Counted from the stretch's first letter, positions 21,577 through 30,450 are shown. The stretch: 64,000 nt of DNA from Candidatus Pantoea edessiphila (GCF_002933315.1 NZ_PDKT01000003.1:1-64000), one strand, 5' to 3'. Numbers and translations are program-made. Notes: a model not told the origin generated them from the sequence alone.

Positions 21577-23781
21577 ATGTCAAAATATTCTCAAAATAGA
21601 GAAATTAAAAAATCTATTCCTAGTCGTAAATTTATTATTTCTTTTTTTAAAAAGAAAAATAAACCAATAGGTTATAAAGAATTAGCCAAAGAAATGTGTT
21701 TAAAAAATATAAATAATTTTGAAGCTTTACGTCGTCAACTCCGTGCAATGAAACGTGATGGTCAATTATTGTTTACACGTAGTCAATATTACATTCTACC
21801 AAAAAATTTTAATTTGATAAAGGGTAGAGTAATTGGCCATCGTGATGGATATGGTTTTTTACGAGTAGATGGTAAAAAAGATGATTTCTATCTATCTTCT
21901 GAACAAATGAAATTGTGTATTCATGGAGATTTTATAATTGCCCAATTAATAGAAATTGATCGTAAAGGTCGCAAAGAAGCACGAGTAATAAAAGTACAAA
22001 AATCACGTAGTAAAAGAATTATTGGTCGTTATTTTAGAAAATTAGAACATGGTTTCGTTGTACCAGACGATAATAGATTAAATTTTAATATAATAATTCC
22101 ACTAAAATTCAATTTAAATGCTAACCAAAATTCTATTGTAGTAGTAGAAATATTACATCGTCCTACTGTTCATAATAAAGCAATTGGAAAAATAATTGAA
22201 ATTTTAGGTGACAGTATGGGTACTAATCTTGCAATTAATATAGCAATAAGGAGTCATGAAATTCCTTATACATGGTCATCAGAAGTACAATTACAACTTA
22301 ATAAGTTTAGTCACAAATTAACACAACAATCTAAGGTAGGTCGTGTTGATTTACGTAAATTGCCATTAATTACGATTGATGATGCTGATGCACGTGATTT
22401 TGATGATGCATTATATTGTGAAAAAACTTGTAATGGTTGGCGATTATGGGTTGCTATTGCGGATGTTAGTTACTATGTTCGTCCAGGTACACCGTTAGAT
22501 AAAGAAGCATATTTGCGTGGTAATTCAGTTTATTTTCCTTCAAAAGTAATACCAATGCTACCAGAACTTCTTTCTAATGAATTGTGTTCTCTTAACCCAA
22601 ACATTGATTGTTTGTGTATCGTTTGTGAGATGAATATTTCTTCTAAAGGTAGATTAACTGATTTCAAACATTATGAAGCAATAATGAAATCACATGCTCG
22701 CTTAACCTATAATGAAGCATTGGATATATTACAGGATCACTCTAAATTAAATGATAGACATTTATCCTTAAAAAATATTCTTGAAAATCTTTATAAGTTA
22801 TATCAAGTATTAGCAACAGCTCGTAAGAACAGAGGTGGTATTTCTTTTGAAACTTCAGAAATTAAATTTATATTTAATTCTGAAAATCGTATTGAAAATA
22901 TTAAACGTGTTTTTCGTAATGATATACATAAAATTGTAGAAGAATGTATGATATTAGCTAATTTTGCTTCTGCTAGTTTTGTAGAAAAAAGTAAAGAACC
23001 TGTTTTATTTCGTTATCACGATTGTCCTAGTGTTGATAGTATTAAAAATTTCCATCATGTGTTAAATGAATTAGGTATTAAATTATCAGGAGGAAATCAA
23101 CCTAAGCCGATTGATTATTCATTATTATTAATGGAAATTTCTAAAAGACCAGATGCTGATATGTTACAAATTATGTTATTACGTTCTATGAAACAAGCAA
23201 TTTATGATCCACAAAACAGAGGACATTTTGGGTTAGCATTAACTTCATATGCACACTTTACATCTCCTATCCGTCGTTATCCTGATCTTTTATTACATCG
23301 AGTAATTAAATATTTATTATATAAAGAAAAAAAAAATATATCCATTAACCATGGAAGTCATCATTATAATATTAAAGAAATGATAAAACTAGGTTATCAA
23401 TGTTCTCTAACTGAACGTCGAGCTGATGAGGCTGTTCGTGATGTTTCAGATTGGTTAAAATGTGATTTCATGAGAAAAAAAATAGGTAAAACATTTGATG
23501 GTGTTGTTTTTAGCATTACAAATTTTGGTTTGTTTGTACGTTTAAATGAATTTTTAATTGAAGGATTAATACATATTTCAACTCTTAAAAAAGATTATTA
23601 TAAATTTGATACAATATGTCAAAGTCTTATCGGCGAATCTAGTGGATATGTTTATCGTTTAGGTGATGCAGTAAAAGTTTATATTACATCTGTAAATATG
23701 GATCAAAGAAGAATAGACTTTACGTTAATTGCTAGTGAAAATAATATGAAACATAAAGATAACAATATGATTATTTTCTAA
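21577..23781 (+). CDS. rnr: Ribonuclease R
   Basis: RNase R is a processive 3' to 5' exonuclease that digests structured RNA. The 734-residue protein has an N-terminal helix-turn-helix region (about 1-80), cold-shock domains, the RNB catalytic domain with ITIDDADARDFDDALYCE holding the metal-binding aspartates, HFGLALTSYAHFTSPIRRYP, and a C-terminal S1 domain (about 640-720). E. coli RNase R has 813 residues; the missing part is the lysine-rich tail after S1, which in E. coli contributes to helicase activity and protein turnover. The gene pairs with rlmB downstream, as in E. coli. Confidence 0.95.
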   Translation: MSKYSQNREIKKSIPSRKFIISFFKKKNKPIGYKELAKEMCLKNINNFEALRRQLRAMKRDGQLLFTRSQYYILPKNFNLIKGRVIGHRDGYGFLRVDGKKDDFYLSSEQMKLCIHGDFIIAQLIEIDRKGRKEARVIKVQKSRSKRIIGRYFRKLEHGFVVPDDNRLNFNIIIPLKFNLNANQNSIVVVEILHRPTVHNKAIGKIIEILGDSMGTNLAINIAIRSHEIPYTWSSEVQLQLNKFSHKLTQQSKVGRVDLRKLPLITIDDADARDFDDALYCEKTCNGWRLWVAIADVSYYVRPGTPLDKEAYLRGNSVYFPSKVIPMLPELLSNELCSLNPNIDCLCIVCEMNISSKGRLTDFKHYEAIMKSHARLTYNEALDILQDHSKLNDRHLSLKNILENLYKLYQVLATARKNRGGISFETSEIKFIFNSENRIENIKRVFRNDIHKIVEECMILANFASASFVEKSKEPVLFRYHDCPSVDSIKNFHHVLNELGIKLSGGNQPKPIDYSLLLMEISKRPDADMLQIMLLRSMKQAIYDPQNRGHFGLALTSYAHFTSPIRRYPDLLLHRVIKYLLYKEKKNISINHGSHHYNIKEMIKLGYQCSLTERRADEAVRDVSDWLKCDFMRKKIGKTFDGVVFSITNFGLFVRLNEFLIEGLIHISTLKKDYYKFDTICQSLIGESSGYVYRLGDAVKVYITSVNMDQRRIDFTLIASENNMKHKDNNMIIF

Positions 23782-23859
23782 TAATTAATAATAAAAATGA
23801 TGAATAATATATGTTATATTTATTAGTCTATTTATATTTTATTAAATTCAATAATCATT

Positions 23860-24609
23860 ATGAATAATATCATTTTTGGAATAAATACTGTACAAACTAT
23901 ACAAAATACCAATCCTAATAGTCTTAAAGAAGTTTTTATCATTAAAGATAATAGAAGAAACGATCGTTTAAATTTATTATATATTTCACTTAAAAAACAA
24001 GGAATTAAAATAAATTTAATAGATCGTCAATTAATTGATCTTAAAGTTAGGAAAGGCGTTAATCATCAAGGTGTAGTAGCAATAATAAGATCTTTTAATC
24101 AACATAATGAAAATGTTCTTGAAAAATTTCTTAAAAATATAAAAAAACCATTATTATTAGTTTTAGATTGTATTACAGATCCCCATAATTTAGGTGCTTG
24201 CATACGCACCGCTGATGCAGCTGGAGTTAATGCAATAATAGTTCCAAAAAATCGCTCAGCTTCACTTAATGAAACTGTACAGAAAGTAGCTAGTGGTGCA
24301 TCAGTAAATGTTCCATTAATAAGAGTTACTAATCTAGCAAGAACGTTATATTTTTTACAGCAAAAAAATATTTTGATAGTAGGCACTTCAAGTAAATCAG
24401 AATATAACTTATACACAAGAAAATTAGTTCTTCCAATAGCATTGGTAATGGGTTCAGAAAGTACTGGTATACGTTATTTAACTCGTAAATGTTGTGATGA
24501 ATTGATAAGCATCCCAATGCATGGTATAATTCCATCATTGAATATATCGGTTGCAACTGGTATATGTTTGTTTGAAATATTACGCCAACAAAAAGAGGTA
24601 ACATCATAA
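23860..24609 (+). CDS. rlmB: 23S rRNA 2'-O-methyltransferase (G2251) RlmB
   Basis: RlmB methylates the ribose of G2251 in 23S rRNA. At 249 residues (E. coli 243) it shows the N-terminal substrate-binding region with FGINTVQTI, the SPOUT motif DPHNLGACIRTADAAGVNAI, KVASGASVNVPLIRVTNLAR and the knot segment SLNISVATGICLFE. It follows rnr, the conserved enterobacterial order. An AT-only imperfect repeat around 24612-24647 may end transcription, and 275 bases without a gene separate it from rpsF. Confidence 0.95.
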   Translation: MNNIIFGINTVQTIQNTNPNSLKEVFIIKDNRRNDRLNLLYISLKKQGIKINLIDRQLIDLKVRKGVNHQGVVAIIRSFNQHNENVLEKFLKNIKKPLLLVLDCITDPHNLGACIRTADAAGVNAIIVPKNRSASLNETVQKVASGASVNVPLIRVTNLARTLYFLQQKNILIVGTSSKSEYNLYTRKLVLPIALVMGSESTGIRYLTRKCCDELISIPMHGIIPSLNISVATGICLFEILRQQKEVTS

Positions 24610-24884
24610 TGTAATAAATATTTTTTTGTTTTTTTAAAAATTTATTATGATACCTATTTTTAAACAGCTATTTTACTCCGTTAGTTTTTGTCGTATGATT
24701 ATGGTATTTAAAATTAAATATTAGTTAATTGTGTATTCATAGACTTTTCTAAAAATTAATATTTAATTTATTTTATTATTTAAAAAATGTTGTTTATTAC
24801 TATAAATAGAATATATGTTTGAAAGTTCCTTGCTTCTTGTAGTCTATAAAACACAGAAGCTATAATCCGAGAGGAGCACTTAAA

Positions 24885-25283
24885 ATGCGTCACTATGAAA
24901 TTATATTGATGATACATCCAGATCAGAGTGAAAAAGTTACAGATATAATTGAAGGTTATACTAGTTTTATAAAAAAATCTAAAGGTAAGATACATCGTTT
25001 AGAAGATTGGCGTCGTCGTCAATTAGCTTATCCAATTAATAAACTTCATAAAGCTCATTACATTTTGCTTAATATTGAAGTATCTAAAGAAACAATTAAA
25101 GAACTAGAAAATAATTTTAAATTTAACGATTCCATAATACGTAACATAATTATACGTGTTAAGAATGCAATAAATGAACCTTCCTGTATAATGAAGATTA
25201 AAGATGATAGACGTAACAAACGTGAAGATTTTATTAATGAACCTATTAATATTTTGTCTAATATTAAAGATTCTGAAGAATAA
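24885..25283 (+). CDS. rpsF: 30S ribosomal protein S6
   Basis: S6 binds S18 in the platform of the small subunit. The 132 residues (E. coli 131) begin [18 protein letters not shown] and keep [15 protein letters not shown] and [12 protein letters not shown]. The C-terminal tail is charged, as in E. coli, but is not a glutamate run. A GAGAGGAG ribosome site precedes the ATG. In E. coli priB lies between rpsF and rpsR; here only 56 bases separate them. Confidence 0.97.
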   Translation: MRHYEIILMIHPDQSEKVTDIIEGYTSFIKKSKGKIHRLEDWRRRQLAYPINKLHKAHYILLNIEVSKETIKELENNFKFNDSIIRNIIIRVKNAINEPSCIMKIKDDRRNKREDFINEPINILSNIKDSEE

Positions 25284-25339
25284 TATCTGTATTTTTTAGT
25301 TTTCAATTTATTTTAAAATTAATTTAAGGAGTTAATTAA

Positions 25340-25567
25340 ATGACACGTTATTTTCGTCGTCGCAAGTTTTGTCGTTTTACTGTAGAAGGAATTAATGAAA
25401 TAGATTATAAAGATATAGTAATGCTTAAAAATTATATTACTGAAAATGGTAAGATAGTACCAAGCCGTATTACTGGCACTTGTGCAAAATATCAACGTCA
25501 ATTAGCTCAAGCTATAAAACGTGCACGTTATTTATCTTTAATACCTTATACTGATCGTCATAAATAA
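25340..25567 (+). CDS. rpsR: 30S ribosomal protein S18
   Basis: S18 pairs with S6 on 16S rRNA. The 75 residues match E. coli in length and in [40 protein letters not shown] and [13 protein letters not shown]. An AAGGAG ribosome site lies at the usual distance. It is in the operon with rpsF and rplI. Confidence 0.98.
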   Translation: MTRYFRRRKFCRFTVEGINEIDYKDIVMLKNYITENGKIVPSRITGTCAKYQRQLAQAIKRARYLSLIPYTDRHK

Positions 25568-25602
25568 TTTTTATTAACTTTTAGATACAATGGGATTGCA
25601 TA

Positions 25603-26055
25603 GTGAAAATTATTATTCTTGATAAAATAAAAAAACTGGGTGATATTGGTGATATAATTAATGTTAAATCCGGATATGCTCGTAATTTTTTAGTTCCAAA
25701 AGGAAAAGCTATACTTGCTACGAAAAAAAATATAAGTTCTTTTGAAGAACATAGTAAGCAAATGAAAGATAAAATCACTAAAAATGCAATGATGGCAAAT
25801 AATAGAGCTGAAAAAATTAATCAATTAGGGTCAATTACAATTATTTCTAAAGCTGGGAAAAAAGGTAAACTCTTTGGATCTGTAGGCGCTCGTAATATTG
25901 CTGATGCTATTACTTCAGCTGGAATTAAGGTTAATAAAAATGAAGTAAGATTACCAAATGGTGTATTACGTACTGTTGGACAACATGAAGTATGTTTTCA
26001 TTTATATAATGAAATATTTGCAAAGTTAATTGTAAATATTATAGATTGTCAATAG
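25603..26055 (+). CDS. rplI: 50S ribosomal protein L9
   Basis: L9 binds the base of the L1 stalk and helps keep frame. The 150 residues (E. coli 149) have the N-terminal domain IILDKIKKLGDIGDIINVKS-type sequence with GYARNFLVPKGKA, the long connecting helix and the C-terminal domain with GKLFGSVGARNIADAI and NEVRLPNGVLRT. The start is GTG at 25603, giving MKIIILDKIK as in relatives. It is the last gene of rpsF-rpsR-rplI. Confidence 0.97.
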   Translation: MKIIILDKIKKLGDIGDIINVKSGYARNFLVPKGKAILATKKNISSFEEHSKQMKDKITKNAMMANNRAEKINQLGSITIISKAGKKGKLFGSVGARNIADAITSAGIKVNKNEVRLPNGVLRTVGQHEVCFHLYNEIFAKLIVNIIDCQ

Positions 26056-26059
26056 TGTT

Positions 26060-26080
26060 ATATAAATATTTATATTTTTT
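26060..26080 (+). terminator. AT-only palindrome plus T-run after rplI
   Basis: ATATAAATATTTATAT (26060-26075) is a perfect 16-bp palindrome followed at once by TTTTT. It lies five bases after the rplI stop and could be the operon terminator, though an all-AU stem is weak. Confidence 0.4.
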
Positions 26081-26140
26081 TATAAAAAATTAGTATTGAA
26101 TAATATAATAATTAATTATTTTTAAAAGTTATAAATTCAT

Positions 26141-26905
26141 ATGAATATAAATAAAGAAAGTTTATTGCAGAACATTTGTGTAATAGCAAAGTCGGCAGGT
26201 GAATCTATAATAGCCATATATCATGATATGACAAATTATCAAATTCGCAAAAAAATAGATAAATCTCCAGTCACTGAAGCGGATATTATTTCAAATAATA
26301 TAATTCTTAGTAGTTTAAAGAATATAACACCAAATATACCTATCTTATCAGAAGAAAATCCGATACCTTGGGATATCCGTAAGAATTGGCAAGATTATTG
26401 GTTAGTAGATCCTTTAGATGGAACTAAAGAATTTATTCAACATAATGGCGAATTTACTGTAAATATCGCATTAATTGAAAAAGGTAAACCTATATTAGGT
26501 GTAGTTTACGCGCCAGCATTAAATTTAATGTATTTTGCATCAGAAAAGCAAGCATGGAAAAAAACGGATAAGCATATTAGACCAATTAGTTGTTGCCAAG
26601 CAAATCCGATGTCAGTGATAATTAGTCGTTCTCATAATAATGATGTTGATAAAATGAATAAATTCTTGTCTAATTTAGGTGAACATAAAATTATAAAAAT
26701 TGGATCATCACTAAAATTTTGTTTAGTAGCTGAAGGTAAAGCACAACTGTATCCACGTTTTAATAATACAAATATTTGGGATACAGGTGCAGGACAAGCA
26801 GTCGCTATAGCTTCAGGAGCACATGTTAACGATTGGAATGGTAGTCCATTAAATTATATACCACGTGAATCCTTTCTTAATCCAAATTTTCTAGTGTCTA
26901 CTTAG
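26141..26905 (+). CDS. cysQ: 3'(2'),5'-bisphosphate nucleotidase CysQ
   Basis: CysQ hydrolyses adenosine 3',5'-bisphosphate (pAp) to AMP, clearing the by-product of sulfate reduction and of phosphopantetheine transfer. The 254 residues (E. coli 246) have the inositol-phosphatase metal site: KSPVTEADI, LSEENP, DPLDGTKEFI and WDTGAGQAVAIASGA. pAp also inhibits oligoribonuclease, which is encoded at 11383. The gene is convergent with ppa, and two adjacent TAG codons end it. Confidence 0.95.
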   Translation: MNINKESLLQNICVIAKSAGESIIAIYHDMTNYQIRKKIDKSPVTEADIISNNIILSSLKNITPNIPILSEENPIPWDIRKNWQDYWLVDPLDGTKEFIQHNGEFTVNIALIEKGKPILGVVYAPALNLMYFASEKQAWKKTDKHIRPISCCQANPMSVIISRSHNNDVDKMNKFLSNLGEHKIIKIGSSLKFCLVAEGKAQLYPRFNNTNIWDTGAGQAVAIASGAHVNDWNGSPLNYIPRESFLNPNFLVST

Positions 26906-27017
26906 TAGATTAAATTTAATACATTAAAATATTTATATTTTTTTCTTAATATTTGCTTTAAAAATAAATTTAAAACTATAAAATTATGTTCCAATATTAG
27001 TAAAAAAAATAATAATA

Positions 27018-27557
27018 TTAATTGTTCTTGTATTTTTTAGCTCTTTCAAAAGAAGAAATAATTTCATTTTTAGCTTCTACAGCATCACCCCATGAATTGA
27101 CTTTTGTCCATTTTCCTTTTTCAAGATCTTTATAATGTGAAAAAAAGTGAATTATCTGATTTCGCAATAATTCTGGCAAATCATTTATATTGTGAACACA
27201 ATCGTATTGTTTTGATATTGTTGTATGAGGAACAGCAACTAATTTAGAATCTATTCCAGAATCATCAATCATGTTTAAAATACCAACTGGACGACATCTA
27301 ATAACAGATTTTGGTTTTAATGGATATGGAGTTGGTACTAATGTATCAACTGGATCACCATCAAGAGATAAAGTATTGTTAATATAGCCATAATTACAAG
27401 GATAAAACATAGTTGTAGAGATAAAACGATCTACAAACAAAATATTTGATTCTTTATTAATTTCATATTTAATTGGATTATCGTTTGCAGAAATTTCAAT
27501 AATTACATAAATATCTTCCGGTACTTTTATACCTGCTGGTATTTGGTCTAAACTCAT
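27018..27557 (-). CDS. ppa: Inorganic pyrophosphatase
   Basis: Ppa splits the pyrophosphate made in biosynthesis. The 179 residues (E. coli 176) include [40 protein letters not shown] with the metal-binding aspartates, [16 protein letters not shown] and [17 protein letters not shown]. It closes the psd-ppa like block; the next gene, rnpB, belongs to a distant region in E. coli, so a rearrangement joint lies at 27558-27712. Confidence 0.97.
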   Translation of the reverse strand: MSLDQIPAGIKVPEDIYVIIEISANDNPIKYEINKESNILFVDRFISTTMFYPCNYGYINNTLSLDGDPVDTLVPTPYPLKPKSVIRCRPVGILNMIDDSGIDSKLVAVPHTTISKQYDCVHNINDLPELLRNQIIHFFSHYKDLEKGKWTKVNSWGDAVEAKNEIISSFERAKKYKNN

Positions 27558-27712
27558 TATAGATATACCTCATGTGTTTATATTATTTAAATAAATTTAT
27601 TATTCAATTTTTATTATAACAAATAATTTATTAAAACAAATTATCTATTTTATAATATGTTTTGATAAAAATTATATTTACGTAAATTTTATTGAATTTA
27701 TAATAAACCTAT

Positions 27713-27741
27713 ATGACATGATATATTAAATATGTTATTAT
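27713..27741 (+). promoter_or_regulatory. Promoter of rnpB
   Basis: ATGACA (27713-27718, five of six bases of the -35 consensus) is followed after exactly 17 bases by TATTAT (27736-27741), itself preceded by TGT as an extended -10. The predicted start lies about nine bases further, at the first base of the RNase P RNA P1 helix (27751). The three-way agreement makes this the best supported promoter in the window. Confidence 0.7.
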
Positions 27742-27750
27742 TCTATTCTA

Positions 27751-28120
27751 AAGTTAACTAAACAGTCGCTGCTTTTTAATATTAATTTATATTTTAATTT
27801 GTATATATAAAAAGGGGAGGAAAGTCCGGGCTCCTAGGGTAGGGTGCCAGGTAATACCTGGGAAGTGAGAGCTTACGACTAGTGCAACAGAAAATAAACC
27901 GCTTAAGTTGTAATTTTAAGTAAGGGTGAAAAGGTGTGGTAAGAGCACACCGCATACCTGGTAACAGTGTATGGTATTGTAAACTCCACCTGGAGCAAGG
28001 CCAAACAGGGATTTAAAGTATAACCCATACTAATGCCCGGGTAGGCTGCTTGAACTAACAAGTAATTGTTAGTCTAGATGAATGACTGTTCACGACAGAA
28101 CCCGGCTTACAGGTTGACTT
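27751..28120 (+). ncRNA. rnpB: RNase P RNA (M1 RNA)
   Basis: The catalytic RNA of RNase P, which trims tRNA 5' ends. The closing helix P1 is visible: AAGTTAAC at 27751-27758 pairs with GTTGACTT at 28113-28120 with one G-U pair. Conserved parts include GGAGGAAAGTCCGGGCTCC, AGGGTGCCAGGTAA, AGTGCAACAGA, TAAGGGTGAAAAGGTG, GGTAAGAGCACACCGC, TAAACTCCACCTGGAGCAAG, GGGTAGGCTGCTTGA, TAGATGAATGACTGTTCACG and ACAGAACCCGGCTTA. The length of about 370 bases is near the 377 of E. coli; variable stems have become AT-rich and shorter. Confidence 0.98.
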
Positions 28121-28127
28121 TTTAATT

Positions 28128-28162
28128 AAAATGATATGGTATATCTTATACTATATCATTTT
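28128..28162. terminator. Convergent terminator of rnpB and yqjK
   Basis: AAAATGATATGGTATA (28128-28143) pairs with 28147-28162 over 16 bp with a single G-U pair and a three-base loop, bordered by A and T runs on both sides. It lies seven bases after rnpB and its right arm enters the yqjK stop codon (28161-28163). It can serve both strands. Confidence 0.75.
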
Positions 28163-28472
28163 ATCTTAGTAAATATTTCTTAAAAAAGGTTTCTTTAAAG
28201 GATCTAATAGTTTTCCAAACATTCCACAATCCAAATCCATACCTCATCAATCTTATCAATGAATTAAATTTTCTTGCTCTTGTAGACCATATGGCTAATA
28301 TACTAGTACCAATAAGTAAATATTTTTGCATGTCTAGTAAAGTCAACCAACAATTATCGTATTTTTTAGTTTTTAACATCAATTCAGATTTTAGTTTTGA
28401 TAAATTCACACGTTGATTGTGTATTTCACTACATATTAAATTTATCAATATTCTACGTTTTTGATAATGCAT
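28161..28472 (-). CDS. yqjK: YqjK-like small protein
   Basis: A 103-residue protein matching E. coli YqjK (about 99 residues): compare IHNQRVNLSKLKSEL with QQQRLDLSASRREWL, TLLDMQKYLLIGTSILAIWS with LLSLRSWALVGSSVMAIWT, and YGFGLWNVWKTI with RGFGVWSAWRLV. One hydrophobic stretch (about 48-65) may anchor it in the membrane. The role of the family is not known to me. Its ATG overlaps the yqjE stop (TAATG), so the two are coupled. Confidence 0.88.
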   Translation of the reverse strand: MHYQKRRILINLICSEIHNQRVNLSKLKSELMLKTKKYDNCWLTLLDMQKYLLIGTSILAIWSTRARKFNSLIRLMRYGFGLWNVWKTIRSFKETFFKKYLLR

Positions 28473-28867
28473 TATTTTTTATCCTCAAGCATACTACGGT
28501 CTATTTTTAATTCTTCACAAGAATGCTGCAGTAATGTAGATTGGCGAGATTTTTTAAAAACTAAAACACTAAAGATAAATGACAGTGATAACAATGTAGT
28601 GCTAATAGCAACTAGCACTGCAATACGATATTGTGGATTCACAGACCATAGTATTAATATTAATAAACAAAAAAAACCTAAGGAGGCAAATAAAAATATT
28701 AACCCAATCATTAATAAAATTTGTAAGACTTTAAACTTTTCTTCTTCTATTTCCAAAATTATTAAATTCAATCTAGTCTCTAATATTCCTACAATTTTAG
28801 CAATAATACTTTGGCCAATATCTAATATATTTTTGGTGGGGTTTGGTTTGCTGTTTAAAGTATTCAT
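28472..28867 (-). CDS. yqjE: YqjE family inner-membrane protein
   Basis: The 131 residues match E. coli YqjE (134): IGQSIIAKIVGILETRLNL, LEIEEEKFKVLQILLMIGL, WSVNPQYR and KKSRQSTLLQHSCEELKIDR. An N-terminal amphipathic helix is followed by two membrane helices (about 48-72 and 80-103). In E. coli the order is yqjD-yqjE-yqjK; YqjD-type proteins associate with ribosomes and the membrane, but yqjD is missing here. Keeping yqjE and yqjK in such a reduced genome suggests a membrane role of their own. Confidence 0.9.
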   Translation of the reverse strand: MNTLNSKPNPTKNILDIGQSIIAKIVGILETRLNLIILEIEEEKFKVLQILLMIGLIFLFASLGFFCLLILILWSVNPQYRIAVLVAISTTLLSLSFIFSVLVFKKSRQSTLLQHSCEELKIDRSMLEDKK

Positions 28868-28870
28868 AAT

Positions 28871-28910
28871 AATATCTTGAGTTAAAATATAATATCTTGA
28901 GTTAAAATTA
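28871..28910. repeat. Two-copy 20-bp tandem repeat in front of yqjE
   Basis: AATATCTTGAGTTAAAATAT is followed directly by AATATCTTGAGTTAAAATTA; the first 18 bases of the units are identical. It sits in the presumed leader of yqjE (minus strand), where the ribosome site would be expected. Confidence 0.85.
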
Positions 28911-29129
28911 AATAATATAATATTGATTTTTAATAAAATTATATATTAATTTTTACTTTTATAACAAAATTAATTAAACAATAACATATTATAGACATTA
29001 GCAATTAAAAATTCAAAATAAATTAATATTTGTAATTTTTATGTAATATTTAATTATCAAGTAATTAATTTAATTGTAACTATCAAATTATCAAATATGA
29101 TAATACAAGTAAAATTATAAAACAACTTG

Positions 29130-29801
29130 TTACTTACTTTTATTTCTATCAGATTTTTTTTTACTGTATAACATTATTAATAAACTTATTATGCCAAAAA
29201 AAAGTAATACTAAAGGTAATAATATTAATAAAAACATTAATTTATCTTCATAATGAATAAAAATTTTTGTTTTACTTAATACAAATCCTATAGTAATAAG
29301 TATTACAATCCATAGCAGTCCACTAATCCAATTAAAAAATTGAAAACGTATATTATTTAAACCTGACATTCCAGCAATTGTTGGTAATAAGGTTCTAATA
29401 AAAGCTATAAACCTACCCATCAATAATGCTGCTAATCCATGACGATAAAAAAGGTTATGTGCACGCTGATGGTACTTATCAGGAAGTTGTGAAAGCCATT
29501 TTTGTACTATTACGGTATTACCTAACCATTTTCCTTGAATGTAACTTATCCAATAACCTAAGCCAGCACTAATAGTAAGTATAAAAATAACTAGTGGAAA
29601 ACTTACTATTCCTTTTCCTACAAGAACACCAACTAGAATTAATAGACTATCTCCCGGCAAAAAAGCTGCTGGTAGTAATCCATTTTCTAAAAATACTATT
29701 ACAAATAAAATTACATAGATAAACCACGTTACTGATGGATCCGATAAAGTATTATAATCTTTTTGCCATAAAGCATGTAATAAAGTTTGTAAAATATGCA
29801 T
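29130..29801 (-). CDS. yqjA: DedA-family membrane protein YqjA
   Basis: DedA proteins are inner-membrane transporters linked to membrane-potential homeostasis and lipid carrier recycling. The 223 residues match E. coli YqjA (220) throughout: FLENGLLPAAFLPGDSLLIL, GYWISYIQGKWLGN, RFIAFIRTLLPTIAGMSGLN and FQFFNWISGLLW. The acidic and arginine residues typical of DedA (E, D in the first motif; R in the third) are present. AGGA lies about eight bases before the ATG. mzrA and yqjC, which follow yqjA in E. coli, are missing. Confidence 0.94.
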   Translation of the reverse strand: MHILQTLLHALWQKDYNTLSDPSVTWFIYVILFVIVFLENGLLPAAFLPGDSLLILVGVLVGKGIVSFPLVIFILTISAGLGYWISYIQGKWLGNTVIVQKWLSQLPDKYHQRAHNLFYRHGLAALLMGRFIAFIRTLLPTIAGMSGLNNIRFQFFNWISGLLWIVILITIGFVLSKTKIFIHYEDKLMFLLILLPLVLLFFGIISLLIMLYSKKKSDRNKSK

Positions 29802-30377
29802 TCATAATTCCTGAATTTTTCATTAAATAATGTTTCATATCTATATGATTATTTTATATCTATATAATTATTTCATAATTATAAAATTATTCTACAACAT
29901 ATCTTATTCTGCTAGGATAGCAAAATAGGAAGTATATGTAATACAAAATTTTTAAAGACTAATCTAATGATTTTTTATTAAAAAGAAAGTTAATAAGAAA
30001 TATTTGGTAAAAACCTATTTTTATACGAAATGTATTTTTACATTCTTAATAAAAAAGAATATCTTTATATTATAAATAAAAATAGCATATATAAGAATAT
30101 TTAGTTGGAATTTTAGTAAAAATTATTGATACTAACTTATCATTGTTAGCAAATCATCTAAAAATTGATATTTAAGTTTTTATATTATAAGATCATATAA
30201 AAATAATTATTTACATGGATATGAATTATTATAATTAAGTATTTTTATTTCTTTCATATAGTTATCTTTAAAATAACAAAAATACATACCAAATACAAAT
30301 AAAGATTAAAAATATACATTACTACGTACATTTTTATAAATATATTTGATATAAGTTTAAAACAATTCTATAACAAA
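29802..30377. other. Gene-free spacer between yqjA and tRNA-Ile
   Basis: 576 bases of AT-rich sequence with no reading frame of interest. Near the yqjA end there is a degenerate tandem pattern (CATATCTATATGATTATTT then TATATCTATATAATTATTT, 29837-29875). E. coli mug, next to this tRNA and rpoD, cannot be recognised here. Confidence 0.55.
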
Positions 30378-30450
30378 TGGCCCCTGCTGGATTTGAACCA
30401 GCGACCAAGCGATTATGAGTCGCCTGCTCTAACCACTGAGCTAAGGGGCC
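30378..30450 (-). tRNA. ileX: tRNA-Ile with CAU anticodon (lysidine type)
   Basis: On the minus strand the sequence begins GGCCCCTTAGCTCAGTGGTT and has anticodon stem GCGACTCATAATCGC with anticodon CAT, T-arm CTGGTTCAAATCCAG, acceptor GGGGCC and discriminator A. It matches the E. coli ileX/ileY tRNA nearly base for base. C34 must be changed to lysidine to read AUA. The 3' CCA is not encoded (the next bases are TTT), so the CCA-adding enzyme at 36519 is required. The position beside rpoD is as in E. coli. Confidence 0.95.

Noticed and set aside
24329-24607. 92-codon frame antisense to rlmB
   Set aside because: Fully inside a conserved gene on the other strand, without start signals.
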